Shown here: piece after piece, positions 33,272 through 41,877 of the stretch | Numbering within the stretch: the first letter of the stretch is position 1 | Layout of the letters: each line of letters opens with the position of its first letter | DNA from: BOG-908 sp965198825 | GTDB taxonomy: Bacteria > Pseudomonadota > Alphaproteobacteria > Acetobacterales > Acetobacteraceae | DNA: 64,000 bases | Direction of reading: 5' to 3' | Assembly: GCA_965198825.1 (NCBI GenBank) | Contig: CBDAQB010000003.1 | Span: 868,001 to 932,000, forward strand | Made by a program: the position numbers and the translations under genes | The notes under the pieces: generated by a model | What the model was told of the DNA's origin: nothing | What the model saw: the letters and a program-made list of their open reading frames with translations, nothing else | Database searches by the model: none

Positions 33272-34474
33272 TTAGCTAAGCGACGCACAGAAGCGATGAA
33301 TACGTGCGCAGGCCTCTCGCAGGCTCTCTGTGTCGGTAGCGTAGCTGACGCGGAAATGCCCCGGATACATGAAGGCGCTCCCATGCACCACTGCGACGCC
33401 TTCCTCTTCAAGCAGGGCGATGACGAAATCCTCGTCGGTTTCGATGCGCTTGCCGGCCGGCGAGGTCTTGCCCAGGCAGCCATGCAGCCCGGGGAACACG
33501 TAGAATGCCCCTTCGGGCTTGTGGCAGGTCAGCCCCGGGGCGGCGCGGAGCGCCTCCACCACGAGGTCTCGCCGCGCGCGGTAAGTCTCAGCCATGACGG
33601 CGATGCTGTCTTGCGGCCCGTTCAGCGCCTCCACCGCCGCTGCCTGGCTAATGGAGGAAGTGTTGGACGTGCTCTGGCTTTGCAGCTTGTCCATCGCCTT
33701 GATGAGAACGGTGGGAGCGCCGGCGAAGCCGATACGCCAGCCGGTCATCGCATAGGCTTTGCTGCAGCCATTCATCGTCACGGTGCGGTCGCGAAGGCGC
33801 GGCTCGACTTCGACCACGGTAGCCGGCTTGAAGCCGTCGTAGGTGAGCTTCTCGTAAATGTCGTCGGTGAGCACCCAGACATGCGGGTGGCGTAGCAGCA
33901 CGTCGCAGATGGGGCGGAGATCCTCCGCGGAGTAAGCGGCGCCGGTGGGATTGTTCGGCGAGTTCAGGAAGAACCATTTGGTGCGCGGCGTGATGGCCGC
34001 TTCGAGGTCCTCGGCGCGGAGCTTGAACCCGTTGTTCTGGCCGCACGGCACGATCACCGGTGTGCCTTCGGCGAGGGAGACAATGTCCGGATAGCTGACC
34101 CAGCAAGGGCTCGGGATGATCGCCTCGTCACCCGCATTCAAGGTGGCAACCATGGCGTTGTAGATCACCTGCTTGCCGCCGGTAGAGACGATGATCTCTT
34201 CCGGCGTGTAGTCGAGCCCGCTGTCGCGCTTGAACTTCGCGGCGATAGCCTGGCGCAGTGCGAGCGTGCCTGCGACGTCGGTGTATTTGGTTTGCCCGGC
34301 CGTGATGGCCGCAATTCCGGCCGCCTTGATGTTGTCCGGCGTATCAAAATCCGGTTCGCCGGCCGAGAGGCTGATAACATCGCGGCCGGCGGCCTTGAGA
34401 GCGCGTGCCTTGCTGCTGATGGCGATGGTCTGGCTCGGGCTGATCTTGTTCAGCCGGTCGGCAATGAGACTCAT
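33272..34474 (-). CDS. Class I pyridoxal-phosphate aminotransferase (aspartate aminotransferase type)
   Basis: 400 residues, fold type I, subgroup I-gamma as in alphaproteobacterial AspC/AatA. Motifs: LSAGEPDFDTPDNI at the N-terminus, FFLNSPNNPTGAAYS with the cofactor Asn, and the PLP lysine in MNGCSKAYAMTGWRIGFAG. It most likely transfers amino groups between aspartate and oxaloacetate, with possible activity on aromatic amino acids or prephenate. The gene stands alone; the Gly-rich protein downstream of its start is a separate unit. Confidence 0.92.
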   Translation of the reverse strand: MSLIADRLNKISPSQTIAISSKARALKAAGRDVISLSAGEPDFDTPDNIKAAGIAAITAGQTKYTDVAGTLALRQAIAAKFKRDSGLDYTPEEIIVSTGGKQVIYNAMVATLNAGDEAIIPSPCWVSYPDIVSLAEGTPVIVPCGQNNGFKLRAEDLEAAITPRTKWFFLNSPNNPTGAAYSAEDLRPICDVLLRHPHVWVLTDDIYEKLTYDGFKPATVVEVEPRLRDRTVTMNGCSKAYAMTGWRIGFAGAPTVLIKAMDKLQSQSTSNTSSISQAAAVEALNGPQDSIAVMAETYRARRDLVVEALRAAPGLTCHKPEGAFYVFPGLHGCLGKTSPAGKRIETDEDFVIALLEEEGVAVVHGSAFMYPGHFRVSYATDTESLREACARIHRFCASLS

Positions 34475-34575
34475 GGTGATCCGTCTTACGAAACGGGCGG
34501 GACGCTAGCGCCCCGCCCACCCTGCCGCAATGCAAAGACAGGGATTAGGGCGGCATGGCTGCCGCCCTGAAAACG

Positions 34576-35043
34576 TTAGTGGCCGGACCCGCCGGCGCCT
34601 GCGCCGCTCATGCTCCCGGTGCTGCCTGTTCCAGCGGCGCCAGTGCCGCCGGCACCCGAGCCGCTCATGCCGGTGGTGCCGGCGCCGTTGGTCCCCATCG
34701 AGCCGGTGCCGTTGGCGCCGGTGCTGCTTCCGCCGCCAGTCGGGTTGCCCATGGCGCCAGACGAACCAGCACCCGTGCTGCCGCCGCTCATGCTGCCGCT
34801 GTTCATGCCGCCACTGGTAGCGCCGCCGGTGCTGCTGGTGCTGGGATTAGCGCTGCCGGTGCCCATGCCGCTGCTGCCTGTGCCCATGCCGCCGCTCATG
34901 CCGCCGGTGCTACCTGCGCCGCCTGCACCGCCGGAAGCCCCGCCGGCTCCACCAGCGCCGCCGGCTGCCTGCGCGAATGCAGCGCCGCCGGTGCCGAGGA
35001 CCAGGCAAGATGCGAGGGCGAGATTTCGCACGTGTGAAAACAT
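34576..35043 (-). CDS. Secreted Gly/Ser/Thr-rich low-complexity protein
   Basis: 155 residues: a signal peptide (MFSHVRNLALASCLVLG ... GGAAFAQ) and then only Gly, Ser, Thr, Ala, Met and Asn in short imperfect repeats (GGMSGGMGTG, TGSMGTNGAGTTG). GGAAG lies 8 bases before the ATG, which supports translation on this strand. The opposite strand also reads through, as repetitive GC-rich sequence often does, but without a credible start. No Cys or His-rich metal motif is visible. Function is unknown; extracytoplasmic, probably unstructured. Confidence 0.7.
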   Translation of the reverse strand: MFSHVRNLALASCLVLGTGGAAFAQAAGGAGGAGGASGGAGGAGSTGGMSGGMGTGSSGMGTGSANPSTSSTGGATSGGMNSGSMSGGSTGAGSSGAMGNPTGGGSSTGANGTGSMGTNGAGTTGMSGSGAGGTGAAGTGSTGSMSGAGAGGSGH

Positions 35044-35338
35044 TTTGGTTCTTCCTTTCGTTTCCTGACGCTTTCAGCATCGGGTCGTATTTGGATGCCG
35101 TCAGCCTCGGCACCGAGAACGCATGCAGACGTCGCGGTTGCGAATGCGTGCAGGCGAAAGCGATGAACTCATATTGACCAAGCCCGGCAAAACCTGCCGG
35201 GCAACTCCCGCCGCATCGCAGACCGACGTGCAATGTTGCGGCCTCCAGACCTCAGCGCGTCCAGGGAGAGCCTTGGTTTTTCTCGCCAACCATCCTTCGG
35301 CACAGCGCGTGCACTGCATCCGGTGAAGGGAGACCCGC
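35044..35338. promoter_or_regulatory. Intergenic region upstream of the flagellar genes
   Basis: Carries a 7-bp stem-loop CCCGGCA/TGCCGGG (35183-35189 and 35195-35201) and, 27 bases before flgF, GG-N10-GC at 35299-35312 (CGGCACAGCGCGTGCA), the spacing of a sigma-54 -24/-12 promoter though with mismatches. Divergent promoters for the Gly-rich gene and flgF must lie here. I see no gene. Confidence 0.3.
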
Positions 35339-36076
35339 ATGGACAACAACATGAGCGTGGCGCTGTCACGCCTGTCTGCGCAGCAGCGCAGCATAGACGT
35401 CATCGCGGACAACATCGCCAATGCGGGCACGCCCGGCTATCGCGCGGAGCGCATGGTGTTCGCCGATTATCTCACCTCGCAGCGAGACACGACTGAGCCG
35501 CTTGGCGGGAAGCAGCTCGTGTTCACCCAGGACCGTGCGACCTACCGCGAGCAGACCGAGGGCTCGCTGACGCAAACAGGCAATCCGCTAGATCTCGCTT
35601 TGACAGGATCAGGGTTCTTTCAGGTTCAGACGCCTGGCGGCACACGGCTCACGCGTGCAGGGCATTTCGAATTGAAGCCGGACGGCACCGTGGCGGATGC
35701 CGCCGGCAACGCGCTGCTGGACACCAGCGGCCAGCCGTTGAAGGTCTCCACGGCTGACACCGTCTTGACGGTAGCGGGAGACGGATCGCTCAGCAGCGAA
35801 AACGGACCGCTGGGAAAGATCGGCGTTGTGACGCCTACCGATCCGAACAAGCTCACCGCGGAGGGTAGCCGCCTGTTTCGGGCCGACACACCCACCATTC
35901 CGGTGACCTCACCCGCCGTGACACAGGGCGCGGTGGAAGAAAGCAATGTTCAGCCGATCAGCGAGCTTGTCCGCATGATGGCGGCCGAGCGCGATTTCCA
36001 GTTCGTGACCCAGTATGTCGAGGCCGAAGGCCAGCGGCAGCAGACGGCGATCGACAAGATCGCCACCCCGGCGTGA
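35339..36076 (+). CDS. flgF: Flagellar proximal rod protein FlgF
   Basis: Rod subunit of the flagellar basal body, exported by the flagellar type III system, so without a cleaved signal. 245 residues. The N-terminal rod motif is LSAQQRSIDVIADNIANAGTPGYR, the central part contains GNPLDLALTGSGFFQVQTP, and the C-terminal coiled motif is ELVRMMAAERDFQFVTQYVE. GGGAG lies 7 bases upstream. It begins the flgF-flgG-flgA-flgH run. Confidence 0.95.
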   Translation: MDNNMSVALSRLSAQQRSIDVIADNIANAGTPGYRAERMVFADYLTSQRDTTEPLGGKQLVFTQDRATYREQTEGSLTQTGNPLDLALTGSGFFQVQTPGGTRLTRAGHFELKPDGTVADAAGNALLDTSGQPLKVSTADTVLTVAGDGSLSSENGPLGKIGVVTPTDPNKLTAEGSRLFRADTPTIPVTSPAVTQGAVEESNVQPISELVRMMAAERDFQFVTQYVEAEGQRQQTAIDKIATPA

Positions 36077-36095
36077 TGCTCAAGGAAAACATAAC

Positions 36096-36881
36096 ATGCG
36101 GTCACTTGATATCGCTGCCACGGGCATGCAGGCCCAGCAGACAAATGTTGAAGTCATTTCCAACAACATGGCCAACATGAGCATGACCGGGTTCAAGCGC
36201 CGCCGCGCCGAGTTCCAGGATCTCATCTATCAGAATCTACGCCGTGTCGGTTCTTCGAGTTCTGACAACGGCACCGTGGTGCCCTCGGGAGCGCAGATTG
36301 GGCTTGGCGTGAAAACGGCGGCCATCTACCGCATCACCGAACAGGGCAACCTCCAGCAGACCGGTAACAGTTTGGATACAGCAATACAGGGCAATGGATA
36401 TTTCCAGATCACGCTTCCGTCGGGCGAAACGGCTTATACCCGCGACGGCACGTTCGCGCTCGCACCGGATGGCACCATCGTGACGGCGGACGGCTATCCC
36501 GTAGTGCCTGGGGTGGTGGTGCCAACGAATGCGGTCAGCGTAAGCATCAACGCGTCCGGCCAGGTACAGGCCACGATCAGCGGGCAGACGGCGCCCAACA
36601 CGCTCGGGCAGATACAGCTCGCGGCGTTTCCGAACGAGGCGGGCCTCGATGCGCAGGGCGACAATCTTTTTCTGCAGACCGCCGCATCGGGCAATGCGAA
36701 CACGGGTGCGCCGGGAACACCGGGTTTCGGCACGGTGATGCAAGGGTTTGTCGAAACTTCGAACGTCAATGTGGTGACGGAAATCACCAGCCTGATCACC
36801 GCGCAGAGGGCTTATGAAATGAACAGCAAGGTGATCACTACATCCGACGACATGCTGCAAACCCTCACTCAATTGAGGTAG
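36096..36881 (+). CDS. flgG: Flagellar distal rod protein FlgG
   Basis: Distal rod subunit linking the proximal rod to the hook. 261 residues from ATG 36096 with AAGGA upstream. Motifs: LDIAATGMQAQQTNVEVISN then NMANMSMTGFKRRRAEFQDL, the FlgG-specific insert after it, and the C-terminal VNVVTEITSLITAQRAYEMN. It follows flgF after 19 bases and precedes flgA by 4 bases. Confidence 0.97.
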   Translation: MRSLDIAATGMQAQQTNVEVISNNMANMSMTGFKRRRAEFQDLIYQNLRRVGSSSSDNGTVVPSGAQIGLGVKTAAIYRITEQGNLQQTGNSLDTAIQGNGYFQITLPSGETAYTRDGTFALAPDGTIVTADGYPVVPGVVVPTNAVSVSINASGQVQATISGQTAPNTLGQIQLAAFPNEAGLDAQGDNLFLQTAASGNANTGAPGTPGFGTVMQGFVETSNVNVVTEITSLITAQRAYEMNSKVITTSDDMLQTLTQLR

Positions 36882-36885
36882 GGCC

Positions 36886-37827
36886 ATGCGCACCGCTGCG
36901 ATAGTTTTCATGGCTCTGGCTGGAACGTCTCAGGCAGCGACGTTGCGGCCCTATCGCGAAATCGTGGGTCACAGGATCCATCTGAGCGATCTTTTTGCGG
37001 CCATCGGCAACACGCCCGACCATGCACTCGGCCGTGCGCCGGCGCCAGGCGAGAAGATCACCGTTGAGGCGCCGCAACTCGCCGCCATCGCGCGTGACTT
37101 CGGCGTTGACTGGCGCCCGGAGACAGGCAGCGAGCGTGCCGTTCTGTTGCGCCGTGGCCAGACTTTGCCGGCCGCGCCCATACGCGCCGACCTCGCGGCT
37201 GCATTGCGTCACGCGGGCGCGCCGCTCGATGGCGACGTGCTGATGCCGGCCTTCCAGCCACCAATCGTCGATCCGGATGCCGCGCCTGCGACAGAGATCG
37301 CGCAAGTGAGTTTCGATCCGCAGTCCGGCCGGTTTACCGCCATGTTGCTCGTCAGGACCAACGAAGGCGACGCACCAAGCCTTCGCCTGTCCGGCCAGGT
37401 TGTGTCGATGCGCGATGCCGCGACACTGACACGCCGCCTGCCGCTGGGAACCCTCATTACCGCGTCGGACGTAACGTCGATCCGCGTGCGGGCAGCAGCA
37501 CTGCATGGCGAAGTGCCGCTGCTTCCCGGCGAAGCCGCAGGCATGGCGCTCCGGCACGATGTCCCGCCCGGCCAGCCCCTGACAACGACCGATCTAATGC
37601 GCCCCTTGCTGGTCGCGCGTGGCGCGTCGGTGCGGATGACGCTCGACGCAGACGGGATAGCGCTCAGCGCAGGCGGCGTGGCGCTCGAGGCCGGCGGCCT
37701 CGGCGAACGTATCCGCGTGCAAAATCCCACGTCGCGCGCCGTGATCACTGGAGAAATCGTGGGCGACGGCCAGGTGCGCGTATCGCCCGGAACGGCGGTG
37801 CCGGTGAGTTTGGCGATCGCGCAGTGA
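36886..37827 (+). CDS. flgA: Flagellar P-ring chaperone FlgA
   Basis: Periplasmic chaperone for assembly of the FlgI P-ring. 313 residues with a signal peptide (MRTAAIVFMALAGTSQA). A SAF-like domain (RRLPLGTLITASDVTSIRVR, AAGMALRHDVPPGQPLTTTD) and the C-terminal LGERIRVQNPTSRAVITGEI motif are characteristic. Its TGA stop overlaps a GTG in the sequence GTGA; that GTG is the only in-frame start available to flgH, which lies beyond a family-1 repeat. Confidence 0.93.
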   Translation: MRTAAIVFMALAGTSQAATLRPYREIVGHRIHLSDLFAAIGNTPDHALGRAPAPGEKITVEAPQLAAIARDFGVDWRPETGSERAVLLRRGQTLPAAPIRADLAAALRHAGAPLDGDVLMPAFQPPIVDPDAAPATEIAQVSFDPQSGRFTAMLLVRTNEGDAPSLRLSGQVVSMRDAATLTRRLPLGTLITASDVTSIRVRAAALHGEVPLLPGEAAGMALRHDVPPGQPLTTTDLMRPLLVARGASVRMTLDADGIALSAGGVALEAGGLGERIRVQNPTSRAVITGEIVGDGQVRVSPGTAVPVSLAIAQ

Positions 37828-38684
37828 GACAGGAAGGAAGGCGTTCCTTTTCGAAAAAAAGAACCAAAAAACTTCTGGGACTTGAGGCTGGGCTTTTCCA
37901 TGATCTCGGTCCCACATCGCAAAAGTTTTTTGCTTCTTTTTTTCAAAAAAGAAGTTCTTCCTTTCTCCTTGTCTTAGTGTGTTTGCTGTCTTCCTGCGAC
38001 ACTCTCCAACGCCTCTCAGAAATCGGCACCCCGCCTGCGATGACACCCACGGGCGACCCGACGGCGGATGCAAAGTGGCGGCCGGTGACCATGCCGATGC
38101 CGCATGCCGAAGCCAGCCCCCGCGAGCCGGCCAGCCTCTGGCGTAGCGGAAGCCGTGCCTTCTTCAAGGACCAGCGGGCGGCGCAGGTAGGCGACATCGT
38201 CACCGTTCTCGTCAAAGTCACGGACACCGCAGATGTAGAGAATGCTTCCACTGCGAACCGCAGCGGCACCGAGACCATGGGGCTGCCAAACTTGTTCGGC
38301 CTGGAAGCAGCGTTGCCGAAGCTGCTCTCGAAGGCGGTCAGCGCGAGCACGCTGGTCAATGCGAACAGTGCAAACAACGCGACCGGAACGGGGACTATCA
38401 AGCGCACCGACACGGTGACGTTGCGCCTCGCCGGCGTGGTGACGCAGGTGCTGCCGAACGGCAACCTTGTCGTATCCGCCAATCAGGAAATGCGGGTGAA
38501 CAGCGAATTGCGCGAGCTGCGCGTCACCGGCGTCATTCGCCCGCAGGACATCGCCAGCGACAACACCGTAAGCCACGACCGCATGGCCGAGGCACGCATT
38601 TCCTACGGCGGGCGGGGGCAGCTTACCGATGTGCAGACGCCTCGGTACGGGCAACAGGCTTTGGATAGTTTGTTGCCGTTTTAA
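37824..38684 (+). CDS. flgH: Flagellar L-ring lipoprotein FlgH with a repeat-encoded N-terminal extension
   Basis: L-ring subunit in the outer membrane. The lipobox region SFLLVLVCLLSSC and the body (SLWRSGSRAFFKDQRAAQVG, GDIVTVLVKVTDTADVEN, GNLVVSANQEMRVNSELREL, YGGRGQLTDVQTPRYGQQ) are clearly FlgH. There is no ATG, GTG or TTG in frame just before the signal core that would leave a workable signal peptide. The frame is open back to GTG 37824, overlapping the flgA stop as GTGA, through a whole family-1 repeat. The predicted precursor thus starts MRQEGRRSFSKKRTKKLL and carries about 45 extra basic/aromatic residues before the hydrophobic core. Start usage is inferred. Confidence 0.85.
   Translation: MRQEGRRSFSKKRTKKLLGLEAGLFHDLGPTSQKFFASFFQKRSSSFLLVLVCLLSSCDTLQRLSEIGTPPAMTPTGDPTADAKWRPVTMPMPHAEASPREPASLWRSGSRAFFKDQRAAQVGDIVTVLVKVTDTADVENASTANRSGTETMGLPNLFGLEAALPKLLSKAVSASTLVNANSANNATGTGTIKRTDTVTLRLAGVVTQVLPNGNLVVSANQEMRVNSELRELRVTGVIRPQDIASDNTVSHDRMAEARISYGGRGQLTDVQTPRYGQQALDSLLPF
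37843..37954. repeat. Family-1 repeat inside the flgA-flgH junction
   Basis: Left arm 37843-37877 (GTTC...GAAC, slightly diverged), right arm 37920-37954 (CTTC...GAAG), centre inverted relative to the 38696 copy. It lies within the flagellar operon and within the flgH reading frame, read there as SFSKKRTKKLL on the left and KFFASFFQKR on the right. Confidence 0.92.
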
Positions 38685-38695
38685 GGAAGCAAGTT

Positions 38696-38807
38696 GTTCT
38701 TTTTTGAAAAAAAGAACCAAAAAACTTTTGCGACGTGGGACCGAGATCGTGGGACTGCCCGACCCAAAGGTCCAAAAGTTTTTTGCTTCTTTTTTTCAAA
38801 AAAGAAG
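38696..38807. repeat. Family-1 repeat, full copy
   Basis: Left arm 38696-38730 (GTTC...GAAC), right arm 38773-38807 (CTTC...GAAG). It sits between the convergent flgH and cobalamin adenosyltransferase genes, ending 3 bases from the latter's stop. Confidence 0.92.
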
Positions 38808-38810
38808 ACC

Positions 38811-39368
38811 TTACTTTCCTAATCCAAGCCCCGGCCTCCAAAGCACATCACCAGCCACCCTATTAAAATACCGTGCCATGACGAACAGATGGTCGGACAG
38901 CCGGTTCAAATACCGCAAGACTTCAGGATTGACCGCTTCGTCATGCGACAGCCGGACAGCGAGCCGCTCTGCGCGTCGGACGATGGTGCGAGCGAGATGG
39001 GCGTGTGCGGCCGCGGCTGTTCCGCCTGGCAGCACGAAACTCGAGAGAGGCGCGAGATCCGCGTTCAGGGTTTCGGTTTCGGCATCGAGGCGCATGGTAG
39101 GCGCCGAGGTGAGCCGGAGGCGGTCGCCTGCTTCACCCGGCACGCACAGATCGGCGCCGACGTCGAAGAGGTCGTTCTGGATACGCGCCAGCATGTCGTC
39201 GGCCGCGTCGGTGGCGTGCAGGCGGAGGATACCGATGGCTGCGTTGGCCTCGTCCACCGTGCCGTAGGTTTCGACGCGCAGGCTGTCCTTGCCGACGCGC
39301 TTGCCGTTGCCAAGCGAGGTTTCGCCGCCGTCTCCACCCCGTGTCACTACCCGATCGATGCGGACCAT
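38811..39368 (-). CDS. PduO-type ATP:cob(I)alamin adenosyltransferase
   Basis: Transfers the 5'-deoxyadenosyl group of ATP to cob(I)alamin. 185 residues with the PduO/MMAB motifs: TRGGDGGETSLGNGKRVGKD (ATP loop), VETYGTVDEANAAIG, the FVLPGG block, and ARTIVRRAERLAVRLSHDE leading to VNPEVLRYLNRLSDHLFVMAR. It is the last gene of the run ArsR-methyltransferase, metH, yjbQ-like, ABC importer, starting 9 bases after the ATPase stop, so imported B12 can be converted to its coenzyme form by the same transcript. Confidence 0.94.
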   Translation of the reverse strand: MVRIDRVVTRGGDGGETSLGNGKRVGKDSLRVETYGTVDEANAAIGILRLHATDAADDMLARIQNDLFDVGADLCVPGEAGDRLRLTSAPTMRLDAETETLNADLAPLSSFVLPGGTAAAAHAHLARTIVRRAERLAVRLSHDEAVNPEVLRYLNRLSDHLFVMARYFNRVAGDVLWRPGLGLGK

Positions 39369-39377
39369 GTATCCTCG

Positions 39378-40061
39378 CTAGGTTTCGGTTGGCGGCAATA
39401 GGCGTGGTGCCTGGTCCAGGCCGTAAGGCAGGCCAAATGCGGCGGCAGCCTCGGGCAGCGTTTCGGCTGGTGGACCATCCGCGATGATGCGCCCGTTTGC
39501 CAGAACCACCATGCGGGTGGCGTAGCGGGTACAGAGATCGAGCGCGTGCAGAACGGCGACGATGGTTTTGCCGCCAGTCGCGAGGCGTGCGAGCAGGGCC
39601 ATGATGCGGTGGGCGGCGGCAGGGTCCAGGTCCGCCACCGGCTCATCGAGCAGCAGAGTGTCGGGGCTGGTGGCAAGAGCGCGGGCGAGCATCGCGCGCC
39701 GGGCCTGTCCGCCGGAAACCTGGTCGATGCGCCGGCCTTGCAGGCCTTCGAGTCCGCAGGCGGCGATGGCGTGGTCGATAGCGGCCTGGTTGTGGTCGCC
39801 ATGCGGAATGCGGCCCAGCGCGACCACCTCGGCGATGCTAATGCCCCACGCGCAACGGGCGCCCTGTTCGACATAGGCGTGCGTGCGTGGTTTTGGGGTA
39901 GTGCCTGGCAGAAGGCCCGCCATGGCGCGTAGCAGCGTGGTCTTGCCGGCGCCGTTCGGCCCGCAGATCGCCACGAACTCGCCTGGCGCGACCGCCAGGT
40001 CGATGCCGTGCAGGACGGGCTTGCCACCCAGCGAGGCCTCGAAACCGCGAAGCGTGGTCAT
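39378..40061 (-). CDS. ABC transporter ATP-binding protein, probable cobalamin importer (BtuD-like)
   Basis: 227 residues from ATG 40061. Walker A GPNGAGKTTLLRAM, signature QVSGGQARRAMLARALA, Walker B DTLLLDEPVADLDP and the switch His in VAVLHALDLC are all intact. It belongs to the group of iron-siderophore/heme/B12 importers. It overlaps the permease by 4 bases. Assignment to B12 rests on neighbours (MetH, adenosyltransferase), not on this sequence alone. A longer in-frame reading upstream is rejected, since it overlaps the permease. Confidence 0.88.
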   Translation of the reverse strand: MTTLRGFEASLGGKPVLHGIDLAVAPGEFVAICGPNGAGKTTLLRAMAGLLPGTTPKPRTHAYVEQGARCAWGISIAEVVALGRIPHGDHNQAAIDHAIAACGLEGLQGRRIDQVSGGQARRAMLARALATSPDTLLLDEPVADLDPAAAHRIMALLARLATGGKTIVAVLHALDLCTRYATRMVVLANGRIIADGPPAETLPEAAAAFGLPYGLDQAPRLLPPTET

Positions 40062-40993
40062 GGCGCGACCTTGCGCGCGATGACGACCAGAAAGGGCGCT
40101 CCAAGGAGGGCCGTCAGAACGCCAAGGCGCGGTTCCTGGCCGAACCCGAACACAAGCGGACAAAGCCGCGCCAACAGATCCGCGGCGAGAAGGAGCGCGG
40201 CGCCGGCGAGCGCAGAGGGAAGCAGGAGCGCCCCTGGCCTTTGGCCGAAGCGAGGCCGCAGAAGATGCGGCACCACAAGGCCGACGAAGCCGATGCTTCC
40301 AGCGACCGCGGCGCCCGCGCCGACTGCCAGCGTCACGCCGGCTGCCGCCTGGCGCAGCGTGACGGCGACAGGAACGCCGAGCGTAGCGGCCGTCGCTTCT
40401 CCCAGGCTCAGGGCATCGAGCCTGGAGCCGAGCCGGAGGAGGATGGCGCAGCCGAGCAGGATCGGTGGTCCCGCAAGCCAGAGGTGGGTCAACGTGCGGT
40501 CTTCCAGGCCGCCCATGAGCCAGAAGGTGATTTCGGCCAGCGCGAACGGGTTTGGCGCCAGCGTGAGCGCCAGGGCAAGGAGGGCAGACGCAAGGGCGGA
40601 GAGCGCAACGCCGGCCAGGATGAGCGACGGGCCGCTCACGGCACGGCCGGCAAAGCCGAGCAGTGCCGCACAGCCAAGCGCCGCGCCTGCCAGGCCGCCC
40701 AGCGGCAGGGCAGGGGCGAACACCGCGGCGATCCCCCAGTAATACACGCCGACAGCGCCGACGGCCGCGCATCCGCTGACCCCGAGCAGGCCAGGATCAG
40801 CCAAAGGATTGCGCAGCGCCCCTTGCAGCACCGCGCCTGACAGGCCGAGCCCGCCGCCGACCAGCAGTGCCAGGGCGGTGCGCGGCAGCCGGATTTGCCA
40901 CAGGATCAGCGCGTCGGGAATGCCGAAGCCGGCCGCACCCGTTAGCAGCGACAGCACTGCCAGCCCCATGAGCAAAGCCGTCAGACGAGTCAC
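40058..40993 (-). CDS. ABC transporter permease, FecCD/BtuC family
   Basis: 311 residues, about nine or ten membrane helices. The start is the GTG at 40993 within GTGA overlapping the stop of the binding-protein gene; the frame extends further upstream but that part would lie in the neighbouring gene. Family blocks: RLPRTALALLVGGGLGLSGAVLQ, RNPLADPGLLGVSGCAAVG, and the ATPase-contact region GSIGFVGLVVPHLLR. The fold is shared by BtuC, FhuB and heme permeases; context favours B12. Confidence 0.9.
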   Translation of the reverse strand: MTRLTALLMGLAVLSLLTGAAGFGIPDALILWQIRLPRTALALLVGGGLGLSGAVLQGALRNPLADPGLLGVSGCAAVGAVGVYYWGIAAVFAPALPLGGLAGAALGCAALLGFAGRAVSGPSLILAGVALSALASALLALALTLAPNPFALAEITFWLMGGLEDRTLTHLWLAGPPILLGCAILLRLGSRLDALSLGEATAATLGVPVAVTLRQAAAGVTLAVGAGAAVAGSIGFVGLVVPHLLRPRFGQRPGALLLPSALAGAALLLAADLLARLCPLVFGFGQEPRLGVLTALLGAPFLVVIARKVAP

Positions 40994-41877
40994 TGCGACG
41001 CGTGCGCCAATTCTTCCACGGCGCCCACGCTGTAGGGTCCGCCGCAAATCAGCAACTCAGGACGGATCCGCGCACGCGGGATCGACGCGAGAGCGGGCGT
41101 TTCCACAAGGTCGGTCGCCAGCGAGGGAGCGTCCGGGACAGTCTGGGTGACGAGAAGATCGGGCGGATGTGTAAGCAGCGCCTCGACCCCGACCTGGCCA
41201 CCGGTGCCGACATTGCGCAGCCCGGCGGCGCGCAACACCGCGTCGCCGAGGGAACCCGGCCCCGCAGTCCAGCCGCGTGCCTCCCACAACATCGCCGTTC
41301 GATGCGCAGTGCGAGGAATTGCCGCAAGACGCTTTCGCATCGTCGCGACCAGCGCTTCGCTGCGCGCCTGCTCTCCCAACAGACTTCCGGCCGCGAGTAG
41401 CTGCCTTTCCACGGCATCGAAGGTTTCAGGCGACTCCATCTGCACCACGCGAACGCCTCGCTGGCGAAGCAATGCCACCGTTGTTTGCGCACCGTAGGCG
41501 CCGGCCAACACCAGATCCGGATGCAGACGCAACACCGCTTCGGCGTCCGCCTGCACGCGGGGAAAAGTGACGGCTTTGCGCGCAACGAAAGAGAGGGCGG
41601 GATCTCTGGCTAGCGGCTCGAGGGCGAGGATTCGTTCGGGTGCTAGGAGAACGAGGAGCTGATCAGTGCAGAGGTTCAGGGAAACGACGTGGTTTGGGGC
41701 GGCTGCACAGAGGAGTAAGGCAAGGGGTAGGAAGGAAGTTCTTTTTTGAAAAAAAGAACCAAAAAACTTTTGCGACTTGGCCGTGCCCTTCGGGAGAGTG
41801 CGGTGCCAGGTCGTAAAAGTTTTTTGCTTCTTTTTTTCAAAAAAGAAGGGCTTCCTTCCTTCACTCCCCCAAAACAT
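40990..41877 (-). CDS. ABC transporter substrate-binding protein (BtuF-like) with a repeat-encoded N-terminal extension
   Basis: TroA-superfamily class III binding protein. The body (VVSLNLCTDQLLVLLAPERI, HPDLVLAGAYGAQTTVALLR, SAETF-like SPETFDAVERQ) matches BtuF/FepB relatives. The signal-peptide core SFLPLALLLCAAA has no in-frame ATG, GTG or TTG between it and a family-1 repeat. The frame is open through the whole repeat to ATG 41877, which overlaps the end of the yjbQ-like gene by 17 bases. The precursor would start MFWGSEGRKPFFFEKKKQKT and carry about 45 repeat-encoded residues. The mature protein is about 240 residues. The real start is uncertain. Confidence 0.78.
   Translation of the reverse strand: MFWGSEGRKPFFFEKKKQKTFTTWHRTLPKGTAKSQKFFGSFFQKRTSFLPLALLLCAAAPNHVVSLNLCTDQLLVLLAPERILALEPLARDPALSFVARKAVTFPRVQADAEAVLRLHPDLVLAGAYGAQTTVALLRQRGVRVVQMESPETFDAVERQLLAAGSLLGEQARSEALVATMRKRLAAIPRTAHRTAMLWEARGWTAGPGSLGDAVLRAAGLRNVGTGGQVGVEALLTHPPDLLVTQTVPDAPSLATDLVETPALASIPRARIRPELLICGGPYSVGAVEELAHASQ
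41738..41848. repeat. Family-1 repeat inside the metH-btu operon
   Basis: Left arm 41738-41772 (GTTC...GAAC), right arm 41814-41848 (CTTC...GAAG), with flanks AGGAAGGAA and TTCCTTCCTT able to close the junction. It is transcribed within the operon and lies in the open frame of the BtuF-like gene. Confidence 0.92.

Noticed and set aside
34555..35068. Plus-strand frames rich in Pro/Val or Ala/Gly opposite the Gly-rich protein
   Set aside because: Repetitive GC-rich DNA leaves several frames open. Only the minus-strand frame has a ribosome-binding site and a signal peptide.
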